From CBCPNA01 sp965120415 (GTDB lineage: Bacteria > Bacillota > Clostridia > Lachnospirales > CAG-274), in the NCBI GenBank assembly GCA_965120415.1, contig CBCPNA010000044.1, forward strand, positions 1 through 25,703: DNA of 25,703 nt, read 5' to 3'. The notes under the pieces are model-generated. The model did no database searches and had not been told where the DNA came from. It saw nothing but the letters and a program-made list of their open reading frames with translations. Positions 15,874-22,980 of this stretch are shown piece by piece. The translations under genes were made by a program, and so were the position numbers. How positions within the stretch are numbered: the first letter of the stretch is position 1; the number at the start of each line of letters is the position of its first letter.

Positions 15874-16755
15874 ATGTCTATTTTTACAGGGTCTGGTGTT
15901 GCTATTATTACTCCATTTAATAAAGATAAAACGGTTGATTTTAACACTTTTAAAAAATTAATAAACTTTCAAATAGAAAATGGTACAGACGCAATTATTG
16001 TTTGTGGTACAACAGGAGAGGCAAGTACATTATCTTTTGAAGAACATATAGAGGTTGTTAAATTTTGTGTAGATGAGGTTAATAAAAGGGTGCCGGTTAT
16101 TGCAGGAGCATCTAGTAACGATACAAAAAAAAGTGTACGCTTATGCCAAAAATGCGAAGAAATGGGCGTAGATGGGCTTTTAACAATAACACCTTATTAT
16201 AACAAAACTACACAAAAAGGGCTTATAAATCATTTCAAACTTTTGGCAAATAGCGTAGCCTTACCTATTATTTTATACAATGTACCTTCTAGGACAGGGC
16301 TTAATATGGAAAAAGAAACAGTTTTAGAGCTTTCTTTAGTTAAAAATATAGTAGGCTTAAAAGAAGCATCTAATAACATTATTCAAGTAGGAGAAATATT
16401 AAGCCTTTGCCCAAAAGATTTTTATGTATATTCAGGCAATGACAATCAAATATTACCGGTGCTATCTTTTGGAGGAAAAGGGGTTATATCTGTTTTGGCT
16501 AATATTATGCCAAAACAAACTTCTAGTATGATAAAAGCCTTTTTTAATAATCAATTTGAAATAAGCAAAGATATACAACTTAATTTGCTAGAGCTTATAA
16601 ACACACTATTTTTAGAAATAAACCCTATCCCTATTAAAACAGCGCTAGAGCTTATGGGCTTTGGCAAAGCTATTTTTAGAGAACCTCTTATAGATATTAC
16701 AAAAGATAATTTAATAAAGCTTAAAGCTTGTATGCAAAAATATAATTTAATATAG
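15874..16755 (+). CDS. dapA: 4-hydroxy-tetrahydrodipicolinate synthase
   Basis: Condenses pyruvate with aspartate semialdehyde, the first committed step towards diaminopimelate and lysine. The TIM-barrel protein of 293 residues has CGTTGEASTL, the Tyr of ILYNVPSRTG (Tyr135) and the Schiff-base Lys163 in GLKEAS. AGAGGTGA precedes the ATG. Second gene behind the lysine riboswitch. A small hairpin overlaps its stop codon and may modulate the messenger towards dapB. Confidence 0.97.
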   Translation: MSIFTGSGVAIITPFNKDKTVDFNTFKKLINFQIENGTDAIIVCGTTGEASTLSFEEHIEVVKFCVDEVNKRVPVIAGASSNDTKKSVRLCQKCEEMGVDGLLTITPYYNKTTQKGLINHFKLLANSVALPIILYNVPSRTGLNMEKETVLELSLVKNIVGLKEASNNIIQVGEILSLCPKDFYVYSGNDNQILPVLSFGGKGVISVLANIMPKQTSSMIKAFFNNQFEISKDIQLNLLELINTLFLEINPIPIKTALELMGFGKAIFREPLIDITKDNLIKLKACMQKYNLI

Positions 16756-16771
16756 GCTTTTTAAGCCTTTG
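16754..16771 (+). terminator. Weak intra-operon hairpin between dapA and dapB
   Basis: AGGCTT, loop TTT, AAGCCT and only three T residues, overlapping the dapA stop. More likely a messenger-stability or partial attenuation element than a full terminator. Confidence 0.35.
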
Positions 16772-16787
16772 ATTTAAAGGAGTATTT

Positions 16788-17546
16788 ATGATAAAAATTA
16801 TAATGAACGGATATAATGGAAAAATGGGACAATCTATATGTAATCTTGTAAACGAAGATAACAGCTGTGAAATAGCAGCTGGTATAGATTTGAAATATTC
16901 AAATGCTAAATTTCCTACATTTACAAATATCAATGATTGCGATATTAAAGCAGATGTAATAATAGATTTTTCTACTGCTAGTGCTGTTTCTGAAGTTTTA
17001 GGGTATGCTATTAATAAAAATTTGCCCGCTGTTATATGTACAACAGGGCTTGATGAAAAAACTTTAGCTTATATAGAAGATGCATCTAAAAAAATACCTA
17101 TTTTTAAATCAGCAAATATGAGCCTTGGTATTAACCTTTTGGCAAGCCTTTTAAAAAAAGCTACAAATATTTTAAATGAAAATGGTTTTGATATAGAAAT
17201 AATAGAAAAGCACCATAACCAAAAGATAGATTCTCCTAGCGGTACAGCCCTTTTGCTTGCAGACACTATTAATAAGTCTATAAATAATAAATTTGAATAT
17301 ATATACGATAGAACAAAAAAGACGGAAAAAAGGAATACAAATGAAATAGGTATTTCTGTTATAAGAGGGGGCAATATTGTTGGGGAGCATTCTGTTATAT
17401 ATGCCGGAAAAGACGAAATAATAGAATTTAAGCATACAGCCTATTCTAAAGAGGTGTTTGCAAAAGGGGCAATTAAAGCTGCAAAATTTTTAGTAGGCAA
17501 ACAAAAAGGCAAATATGATATGCAAGATATAATGGAAGAATTGTGA
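16788..17546 (+). CDS. dapB: 4-hydroxy-tetrahydrodipicolinate reductase
   Basis: NAD(P)H-dependent reductase for the step after DapA. 252 residues. The dinucleotide-binding loop GYNGKMGQ is at the N-terminus, VIIDFSTASAV and CTTGLDEKTL follow, and the catalytic and substrate-binding motif EKHHNQKIDSPSGTALLLAD carries the His-His and Lys. AAAGGAG lies seven bases before ATG. Last gene of the lysine-regulated unit; later pathway genes (aminotransferase, dapF, lysA) are not in the window. No strong terminator immediately follows. Confidence 0.97.
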   Translation: MIKIIMNGYNGKMGQSICNLVNEDNSCEIAAGIDLKYSNAKFPTFTNINDCDIKADVIIDFSTASAVSEVLGYAINKNLPAVICTTGLDEKTLAYIEDASKKIPIFKSANMSLGINLLASLLKKATNILNENGFDIEIIEKHHNQKIDSPSGTALLLADTINKSINNKFEYIYDRTKKTEKRNTNEIGISVIRGGNIVGEHSVIYAGKDEIIEFKHTAYSKEVFAKGAIKAAKFLVGKQKGKYDMQDIMEEL

Positions 17547-17778
17547 TAAATTTTATTTATGTTTAATTTAAATATTGATTATTTATAATACATTTATAAA
17601 ATCAAATATATATTTTGCTACAATTATAAAAAGAAGTTTAATCAAATTTATAGATTGTCAATTATGTGTTGCATTTTTTAAAAAAATTGTTTTTTATTGC
17701 TTAAAAAATAATTATTTGCAGTTATTATTTTATAATTAATTAAGTATAAAAATAAGACATTTTAAGTATCTTTTTGTA

Positions 17779-17807
17779 TTGACAAATAAAAATTTATATA
17801 TTATAAT
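17779..17807 (+). promoter_or_regulatory. Perfect consensus sigma-A promoter
   Basis: TTGACA (17779-17784), exactly 17 bases, TATAAT (17802-17807): all twelve consensus positions match. The predicted start is near 17814. Confidence 0.85.
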
Positions 17808-17813
17808 AATAAT

Positions 17814-17860
17814 GATTTTATTTTTTTAGTATAACAAAAATGCCCTTTGGGTGTTTTTTT
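17814..17860 (+). ncRNA. Candidate very short transcript (~47 nt), promoter-to-terminator
   Basis: Transcription from the perfect promoter would meet an intrinsic terminator after about 26 bases. The only frame inside is a five-codon ATG frame without a ribosome binding site. Either a tiny RNA, an abortive-like promoter decoy, or an attenuator with partial read-through to rsmD. Function not known. Confidence 0.35.
17840..17860 (+). terminator. Rho-independent terminator in the dapB-rsmD gap
   Basis: ATGCCC, loop TTT, GGGTGT (two G-U pairs), then seven T residues. It may end the dap messenger (294 bases after dapB) as well as the short transcript. Confidence 0.75.
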
Positions 17861-17945
17861 ATTGTTTTAAAAATATTTTATATTTTTTATAACGCTTATT
17901 AATAGAATTTTCACTTTATTAAAATTCTTAAGTTAAAATTCTTAC

Positions 17946-17974
17946 TTGATTAAATATATTTTATATGTTAAAAT
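17946..17974 (+). promoter_or_regulatory. Promoter of the rsmD-coaD operon
   Basis: TTGATT (17946-17951), 17-base spacer, TAAAAT (17969-17974). The leader would be about 160 nt; no motif recognised in it. Confidence 0.6.
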
Positions 17975-18141
17975 AATTAGATGAAAACAATTATAAAATA
18001 ATAGGTGTTTTAAATAAAATTGATAGATATAAATTAAATAATATTATATTAATTTTGTGCTACATTTTGTATACAAATTTAAATTATGTAAAAGCTAATA
18101 TTATATAAAACTTTTAACATAAACTTAGGAGGAAGTATAAA

Positions 18142-18690
18142 ATGCGTGTTATTTCTGGTACGGCAAGAGGGCTTAAATTGCTATCGCCAAAAGATAATTC
18201 CATACGCCCTACTACAGACCGTATTAAAGAATCACTTTTTAATATATTAGCACCTTATTTGCAAGATATATCTTTTTTAGATTTATTTAGTGGGAGCGGC
18301 GCTATAGGTATAGAGGCGCTTTCAAGGGGAGCTAAAAATGCCGTTTTTATAGATTCTTCTAACGAAAGTTACAAAATTATTAACCAAAATTTGCAAAAAG
18401 CTAAATTTTTGCAAAAAGCTATAGTTTATAATGAAAAATGTAACACTGCTTTAAAAAAGTTATCTGCCTTAAACAGTAGATTTGATATAATTTTTATGGA
18501 TCCACCATACAATAAAGACTTAACTAGGCAAACCCTAATTACTATATTAGAAAATGATTTATTAAATAATAATAGCTTTATTATTTGTGAGCAACATATA
18601 AAAGAACAAATACCAGAAGTTTTTGGGCTTTATAACTACAAAACCAAAAATTACAAAATAACAAAAATGACTTTTTTTAAAAAAGATTAA
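18142..18690 (+). CDS. rsmD: 16S rRNA (guanine(966)-N(2))-methyltransferase
   Basis: SAM-dependent methylation of G966 in 16S rRNA. 182 residues, normal length. The N-terminus RVISGTARGLKL and IRPTTDRIKESLFNIL are family hallmarks; the SAM-binding loop is FLDLFSGSGAIGIEALSRGA and the catalytic motif is DIIFMDPPY. AGGAGG precedes the ATG by nine bases. The rsmD-coaD pair is conserved in Firmicutes; the TAA stop is followed at once by the coaD ribosome binding site. Confidence 0.97.
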   Translation: MRVISGTARGLKLLSPKDNSIRPTTDRIKESLFNILAPYLQDISFLDLFSGSGAIGIEALSRGAKNAVFIDSSNESYKIINQNLQKAKFLQKAIVYNEKCNTALKKLSALNSRFDIIFMDPPYNKDLTRQTLITILENDLLNNNSFIICEQHIKEQIPEVFGLYNYKTKNYKITKMTFFKKD

Positions 18691-18701
18691 TGGAGGTATT
18701 T

Positions 18702-19187
18702 ATGCATGCTGTTTACCCTGGGAGTTTTGATCCACCGACAAATGGACATTTAGATATTATAAAACGTTCTAGCAAGATTGCCGATTATTTAATAGTTGCT
18801 GTATTAAATAACCCTTCAAAAGTTTCTCTTTTTAGCGCTAAAGAGAGAGTATCTATGTTAAAATATTTAACAAAAGATATCAAAAATATAAAAGTTATGA
18901 GTTTTTCTGGCTTGTTGGTTGATTTTTGTAAAAAAGAAGGATGCAACATCATTTTTAGAGGGCTACGTGCAATGACTGATTTTGAATATGAATTTCAGCT
19001 TGCTTTAACCAATAAAAATATGAATAATGAAATAGAAACATTGTTTTTAACTTCTGATACAAAAAATCTTTGGCTTAGCTCCAGCATCGTTAAAGAAATA
19101 GCAAAATTTGGAGGAGAATATTCATCTATGGTACATCCTATAGTTTATCAAAAAATGCAAGATTATATTAAGAAAGGAAAAATATAA
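18702..19187 (+). CDS. coaD: Pantetheine-phosphate adenylyltransferase
   Basis: Adenylates 4'-phosphopantetheine to dephospho-CoA, the penultimate step of CoA synthesis. The protein of 161 residues begins with the family's usual MxAVYPGSFDP and has the nucleotidyl-transferase motif TNGH, the FRGLRAMTDFEYEFQ stretch and the ISxxS-like WLSSSIVKEIA motif. The ATG at 18702 is chosen because GGAGG (18692-18696) precedes it; an in-frame ATG at 18690 overlaps the rsmD stop and would put this site inside the gene. The next gene starts one base after the stop. Confidence 0.97.
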   Translation: MHAVYPGSFDPPTNGHLDIIKRSSKIADYLIVAVLNNPSKVSLFSAKERVSMLKYLTKDIKNIKVMSFSGLLVDFCKKEGCNIIFRGLRAMTDFEYEFQLALTNKNMNNEIETLFLTSDTKNLWLSSSIVKEIAKFGGEYSSMVHPIVYQKMQDYIKKGKI

Positions 19188-19188
19188 T

Positions 19189-19743
19189 ATGGAAGATTAC
19201 GGTAGAATAGACGATTTAATCGAACATTTATATCAAATGATTGAAGAACACAGAACCGGTGTGTTTTTTTCTGGCAAATCTTTTGATAAAGAAGAAGCTC
19301 TTGCCATATTAGAAGAAATAAGAAATAATTTGCCTCGTGAGATTAAAGATGCAAACAAAATACTTAAAAATGCTGATAAAATAATGGAAGATGCCCATTA
19401 TGAAGGTAAAAGGATTATAAAAGCTGCAGAAGAAAAAGCCGAATTTTTATCATCAGAGCATAATATAATGAAGATAGCAGAAGAAAGGGCGCAAATAGCA
19501 AAAAAAGAAGTTAGCGAATTTTATATAGCGACAAAAACAGCAGCGGTTAATTATGCTGATGAATCTATGCTAGATGCTGAAGAAACACTCCAAAAATCAT
19601 TACAGCAAATAAATAAAATTTTTAAAACAGTGGAAGAAAGGCTAACATACGAAATAGACGCAATAAGAAGCGATAGAAAACAAATACAAGATATGCAAGG
19701 CAATTTTACATATGAAATAGAGCAAATTTTTAGAAATAGATAA
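19189..19743 (+). CDS. Coiled-coil protein of unknown function, clostridial coaD neighbour
   Basis: 184 residues, almost entirely charged helix. A short N-terminal part (DYGRIDDLIEHLYQMIEEHRTGVFFSGKSFDKEEALAILEEI kind of layout, residues 1-45) is followed by a long Lys/Glu/Ala coiled coil to the end. The pattern resembles the F0 subunit b/V-type E stalk and DivIVA-like proteins, and relatives are often labelled ATPase, but no nucleotide-binding motif or membrane segment is seen. It starts one base after coaD, so translation is probably coupled. A structural or scaffolding role is the most that can be inferred. Confidence 0.75.
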   Translation: MEDYGRIDDLIEHLYQMIEEHRTGVFFSGKSFDKEEALAILEEIRNNLPREIKDANKILKNADKIMEDAHYEGKRIIKAAEEKAEFLSSEHNIMKIAEERAQIAKKEVSEFYIATKTAAVNYADESMLDAEETLQKSLQQINKIFKTVEERLTYEIDAIRSDRKQIQDMQGNFTYEIEQIFRNR

Positions 19744-19819
19744 TAAATATTAACATTAAACAAAATTTTTCATATATTTATTATATAAAATTTAGACAAA
19801 GTTTAAGGAGGGTTATCAA

Positions 19820-21022
19820 TTGTTAGTTGTTAAAAAATTTGGCGGCACTTCTGTTGCAAACGCTAATCTTTTAAAAAATGTTGCAAACAAAATTGTAGAA
19901 GAATATGATAAAGGCAATAAAGTTGTTGTTGTTTTATCAGCCCAAGGAGATACAACAGACAAGCTTATAGAAAAGGCAAAAGAGGTTAACCCTAAAGCAT
20001 CTAAAAGAGAGCTTGACATGCTGCTTGCAACCGGCGAACAGCAATCGGTTGCTTTAATGGCTATGACAATACATGCTATGGATTATCCGGCTATTTCTTT
20101 AAACGCTAACCAATGTGGTATTAGCGCTACATCTAATTACGGTAATTCTAGGATTAAAAATATAAATTTAAGCCGTATAAATGCCGAGCTTGACAAAAAA
20201 AATATTGTTATAATCACAGGCTTTCAAGGAGTTAACAGGTTCGGAGATTTAACAACTTTAGGCAGAGGGGGCTCTGATACTTCTGCCGTTGCGCTAGCGG
20301 CGGCGCTTAAAGCAGATATATGCGAAATTTATACAGACGTTGATGGAGTTTATACAGGTGATCCACGTATTATCAAAAATTCAAAAAAGCTAGATGAAAT
20401 TAGCTATGATGAAATGCTAGAGCTTGCATCTTTAGGAGCAAAAGTTTTGCATAATCGTTCAGTTGAATTAGCTAAAAAATACAATGTAAGGCTAGTTGTT
20501 AAATCTAGCATGACAAATGCTAAAGGAACAGAAGTTAAGGAGGGTGCTTTAATGGAGAAGATGATAGTTACTGGAGTTGCTGTAGATAAAGATGTTGCAA
20601 GGATATCTATTGTTGGGGTTAAAGATGAGCCCGGCATGGCTTTTAAAATATTTTCTATGCTTTCAAAGCATAAGGTAAGCGTTGATATAATTTTACAATC
20701 AATAGGAAGAGAAAATACAAAAGATATTTCTTTTACTGTTTCAAAAGAGGAGCTTACAAAAGCTTTAGATGCTCTTAAAGAAATAGAGGGTAAGGTACCT
20801 TATGAAAGCATTAGCTATGATAAAGAAGTTGCAAAAGTTTCTATAGTAGGGGCTGGTATGGACATAAATTCGGGCGTTGCATCAGATTTATTTGAGGCTT
20901 TATATTCTTCAGCTATAAATGTCAATATGGTTTCAACTTCAGAAATAAAGATATCCGTTTTGGTACATGAAGATGAGGCAGAAAGGGCGGCTAACGCTAT
21001 CCATAATAAGTTTATAAAATAA
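19820..21022 (+). CDS. lysC: Aspartate kinase, ACT-domain regulated
   Basis: Phosphorylates aspartate, entry to the lysine/threonine/methionine family. 400 residues: the kinase domain opens with VVKKFGGTSVA (residues 3-13) and contains TTLGRGGSDTSA (~155) and the DVDGVYTGDPR motif; two ACT domains fill ~255-400 (SIVGVKDEPGMAFKIF and SIVGAGMDINSGVASDLF) and should bind amino-acid effectors. The start is a TTG with AAGGAGGG eight bases upstream; no ATG is in frame nearby. It follows the coiled-coil gene after 76 bases and has no lysine riboswitch of its own, unlike asd-dapA-dapB. An internal start before the ACT domains is listed separately. Confidence 0.96.
   Translation: MLVVKKFGGTSVANANLLKNVANKIVEEYDKGNKVVVVLSAQGDTTDKLIEKAKEVNPKASKRELDMLLATGEQQSVALMAMTIHAMDYPAISLNANQCGISATSNYGNSRIKNINLSRINAELDKKNIVIITGFQGVNRFGDLTTLGRGGSDTSAVALAAALKADICEIYTDVDGVYTGDPRIIKNSKKLDEISYDEMLELASLGAKVLHNRSVELAKKYNVRLVVKSSMTNAKGTEVKEGALMEKMIVTGVAVDKDVARISIVGVKDEPGMAFKIFSMLSKHKVSVDIILQSIGRENTKDISFTVSKEELTKALDALKEIEGKVPYESISYDKEVAKVSIVGAGMDINSGVASDLFEALYSSAINVNMVSTSEIKISVLVHEDEAERAANAIHNKFIK
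20537..20554 (+). promoter_or_regulatory. Internal ribosome binding site and start for a LysC beta subunit
   Basis: AAGGAGGG (20537-20544), seven bases, then an in-frame ATG (20552, codon 245). The product would be the last 156 residues, just the two ACT domains. Bacillus subtilis aspartokinase II is known to make its beta subunit from such an in-frame internal start at nearly the same place. Confidence 0.7.
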
Positions 21023-21040
21023 TAAAGAGGTAAAGGCTTT

Positions 21041-21115
21041 TTGGCTAAGTTTAGAGAGATAAATTTTGTTCCAAGCTATGCTTTAGAGTTTTTTATTTTT
21101 GTGATTTTATCATAA
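21041..21115 (+). CDS. Possible 24-residue small protein after lysC
   Basis: A TTG start ten bases after AGAGG opens a frame of 24 codons ending at TAA. The sequence is balanced at first (LAKFREINFVPSYALE) and then hydrophobic (FFIFVILS). It could be a small membrane peptide, the remnant of a lost gene, or chance. No family recognised. Confidence 0.2.
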   Translation: MAKFREINFVPSYALEFFIFVILS

Positions 21116-21179
21116 ATAATATTATTTCAAAAATTATTATAATTTTTTATAAACGCTAATAGCAATTAATATAAAATAG

Positions 21180-21204
21180 AAAAAGTTAAATATTTCAACT
21201 TTTT
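21180..21204 (+). terminator. Possible A+T-only terminator of lysC
   Basis: AAAAAGTT, a 9-base loop, AACTTTTT. The stem is weak but ends in T residues. Located 157 bases after lysC. Confidence 0.4.
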
Positions 21205-21229
21205 GTAATATTTTTTATATAAAAATGAG

Positions 21230-21253
21230 TTATCAACATATAAAAGTGGATAA
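21230..21253. other. Pair of inverted DnaA-box-like sites
   Basis: TTATCAACA (21230-21238) on the plus strand and TTATCCACT (21245-21253, minus strand) each differ from the DnaA-box consensus TTATCCACA by one base and lie six bases apart in opposite orientation. Confidence 0.35.
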
Positions 21254-21325
21254 GTCTTAATAAAGAGTTAATAAATTTATTTAATATAATTATAGCTTTA
21301 GGATATGTATTAGCATAAATAAATA

Positions 21326-21361
21326 AAAAATGCTTTAACCGACAAAAGTTAAAGCATTTTT
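21326..21361. terminator. Bidirectional terminator between lysC and mtlD
   Basis: A 14-bp perfect stem (AAAAATGCTTTAAC with GTTAAAGCATTTTT) around an 8-base loop, with T runs on both strands. It sits just after the mtlD stop and suits convergent genes. Confidence 0.9.
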
Positions 21362-21364
21362 ATT

Positions 21365-22519
21365 TTATTTTAAAATATCTTCTATATTTTCATAAGCATT
21401 TGATATTTGCTGTATTAAATTTTCATCTTGTATATTTGTTATCTTTTTTATAGCATTATTTAAGCCTAAGTCTTTTATATAATCTTGCATTTGTATGCTT
21501 TGGTTATCGTCTTTATTATAATATTTTAAGGCAGATGCTATGCCGTATATTAAGTTTGTATGCTCTATATCAAATTGTATAGCAGTATTAAGAGGTTTTA
21601 TCAGCCTATCATCTTTAGAAAGCTTTCTTAAAGGCTCTCGCCCAACTCTTATAATATCGTCTTTTAAATATTTATTTTTAAATCTATCTATAATCTTTTC
21701 TATATATGCAAAATGTTCTTCTTGGTTTAAATTATGCTTTTGGCAAATAGCTTTACCACTTTCTTGCATAGCGTTTCTTACTATATTTTGTATATTTTTA
21801 TCTTCTATAGCTTCATTTATCGTTTTATAGCCTTTTATATAGCCTAAATAAGCTGTTATAGCATGCCCTGTATTTAATGTAAAAAGCTTTCTTTCTATAT
21901 ATGCCTTTAGATTTTGGGTAAGGTGCATACCGTCTACTTTTGGTATTTCGCCCTTAAAAGCTGGCTCTTCTACGTTCCATTCAAAAAAGCGCTCTACAGT
22001 AACGTCTATTATATTATCATTTTTTACAGGGGGGATAATCCTGTCAACAGAGCAGTTAACAAAGCCAACATATTTTTCTATATAATCTAGCTCTTCTTCT
22101 GAAAAATTTTTTATTATTACATTTTTTAAAAAATCTGTAGCATATACCATATTTTCACAAGCGATAATATTTAGTGGTATATTTATTCCGTTTTGCATCC
22201 TAAAGGCTATGCCTTTTGCTATAGTGCTTGCTATTTTTGTAAGAACAGATGCCCCTATAGCAGTTGTTATAATATCTGCTTTTGCTATTTCTTTTATCAA
22301 ATCTTCATCTAAAGAGTGCATAGCAGAAATATTTTGTATTGTATCTTCGGCACATATAGCATCTTTTATAAAAACTTTATAACTTTTTTGGTTGTTTATA
22401 GCATCTAATATTTCTTCATTAATATCAACAAATAAAACATTGTATCCAGCTTTAGCTAATAAAGCTCCTATAAAACCTCGCCCTATATTGCCTGCGCCAA
22501 ATTGTATAGCATTTTTCAT
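21365..22519 (-). CDS. mtlD: Mannitol-1-phosphate 5-dehydrogenase
   Basis: Oxidises mannitol 1-phosphate to fructose 6-phosphate with NAD. 384 residues. The N-terminus MKNAIQFGAGNIGRGFIGALLAKAG has the nucleotide-binding GAGNIGRG; NCSVDRIIPP and the LNTGHAITAYLGY motif with the catalytic-site Lys/His region match the long-chain polyol dehydrogenases. AGAGGTG precedes the ATG. Last gene of the mannitol operon, nine bases after mtlF. No oddity seen. Confidence 0.97.
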   Translation of the reverse strand: MKNAIQFGAGNIGRGFIGALLAKAGYNVLFVDINEEILDAINNQKSYKVFIKDAICAEDTIQNISAMHSLDEDLIKEIAKADIITTAIGASVLTKIASTIAKGIAFRMQNGINIPLNIIACENMVYATDFLKNVIIKNFSEEELDYIEKYVGFVNCSVDRIIPPVKNDNIIDVTVERFFEWNVEEPAFKGEIPKVDGMHLTQNLKAYIERKLFTLNTGHAITAYLGYIKGYKTINEAIEDKNIQNIVRNAMQESGKAICQKHNLNQEEHFAYIEKIIDRFKNKYLKDDIIRVGREPLRKLSKDDRLIKPLNTAIQFDIEHTNLIYGIASALKYYNKDDNQSIQMQDYIKDLGLNNAIKKITNIQDENLIQQISNAYENIEDILK

Positions 22520-22528
22520 AAAACACCT

Positions 22529-22939
22529 CTATTTAAAAGTTTGTATAAATACATTTTTATTATTTTCATTTTTTAAGCTTTCTGTTAAATCATCATCTAA
22601 AATGGTTGCTACTTTTGACAAAATTTCTAAATGTTCATTACCTACCCCAGCAATACCCATTATTATGTAAGCTTTTTCTCCATCAAAATCAACACCAGCT
22701 GGAAATTGTAATACAACAACACCAGATTTTTTTACATATTGCTTACCATCGTTTGTACCGTGTGGTATAGCAAAGCCCATACCCATATATGTTGTCATGT
22801 TGTTTTCTCTTTCTAACATAGAGTTTATATATTCTTTTTTTATATAGCCTTTTTCTAAAAGCTTTTCACCAGCTAATTTTATAGCATCTTCTTTAGAGAC
22901 AGTTTGTAGATTTAAAAAGATATTTTCTTTATTTAACAT
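22529..22939 (-). CDS. mtlF: Mannitol-specific PTS enzyme IIA
   Basis: Accepts phosphate from HPr and passes it to the IIB domain of MtlA. 136 residues. The phosphorylated residue is His60 in FAIPHGTNDG, in the fructose/mannitol IIA fold (PTS EIIA type 2); ERENNMTTYMGMGFAIPHG is the conserved stretch. The ATG at 22939 is preferred over a GTG at 22948 because that GTG is part of the ribosome binding site AAAGGTG. It is a separate gene, as in many Gram-positives, whereas enteric MtlA has IIA fused. Confidence 0.95.
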   Translation of the reverse strand: MLNKENIFLNLQTVSKEDAIKLAGEKLLEKGYIKKEYINSMLERENNMTTYMGMGFAIPHGTNDGKQYVKKSGVVVLQFPAGVDFDGEKAYIIMGIAGVGNEHLEILSKVATILDDDLTESLKNENNKNVFIQTFK

Positions 22940-22980
22940 TTTTATCACCTTTCTAAAATAATTTAATTTATAAAGCTAAT

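Larger units (their letters stand above)
17547..18141. other. 595-base gene-free stretch between dapB and rsmD
   Basis: Extremely A+T-rich. It contains no supported reading frame on either strand. Three elements stand out: a perfect consensus promoter at 17779-17807, a terminator at 17840-17860, and a good promoter for rsmD at 17946-17974. The first 230 bases after dapB show nothing I can interpret. Confidence 0.7.
21023..21364. other. Gene-poor stretch between lysC and mtlD
   Basis: Contains a possible 24-codon reading frame (21041-21115), an A+T hairpin that could end lysC (21180-21204), a pair of oppositely oriented DnaA-box-like nonamers (21230-21253), and a strong bidirectional terminator (21326-21361). 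Otherwise A+T-rich without recognisable features. Confidence 0.7.

Noticed and set aside
18690..18701. Longer coaD start at ATG 18690
   Set aside because: It overlaps the rsmD stop and would place the GGAGG site inside the coding region.
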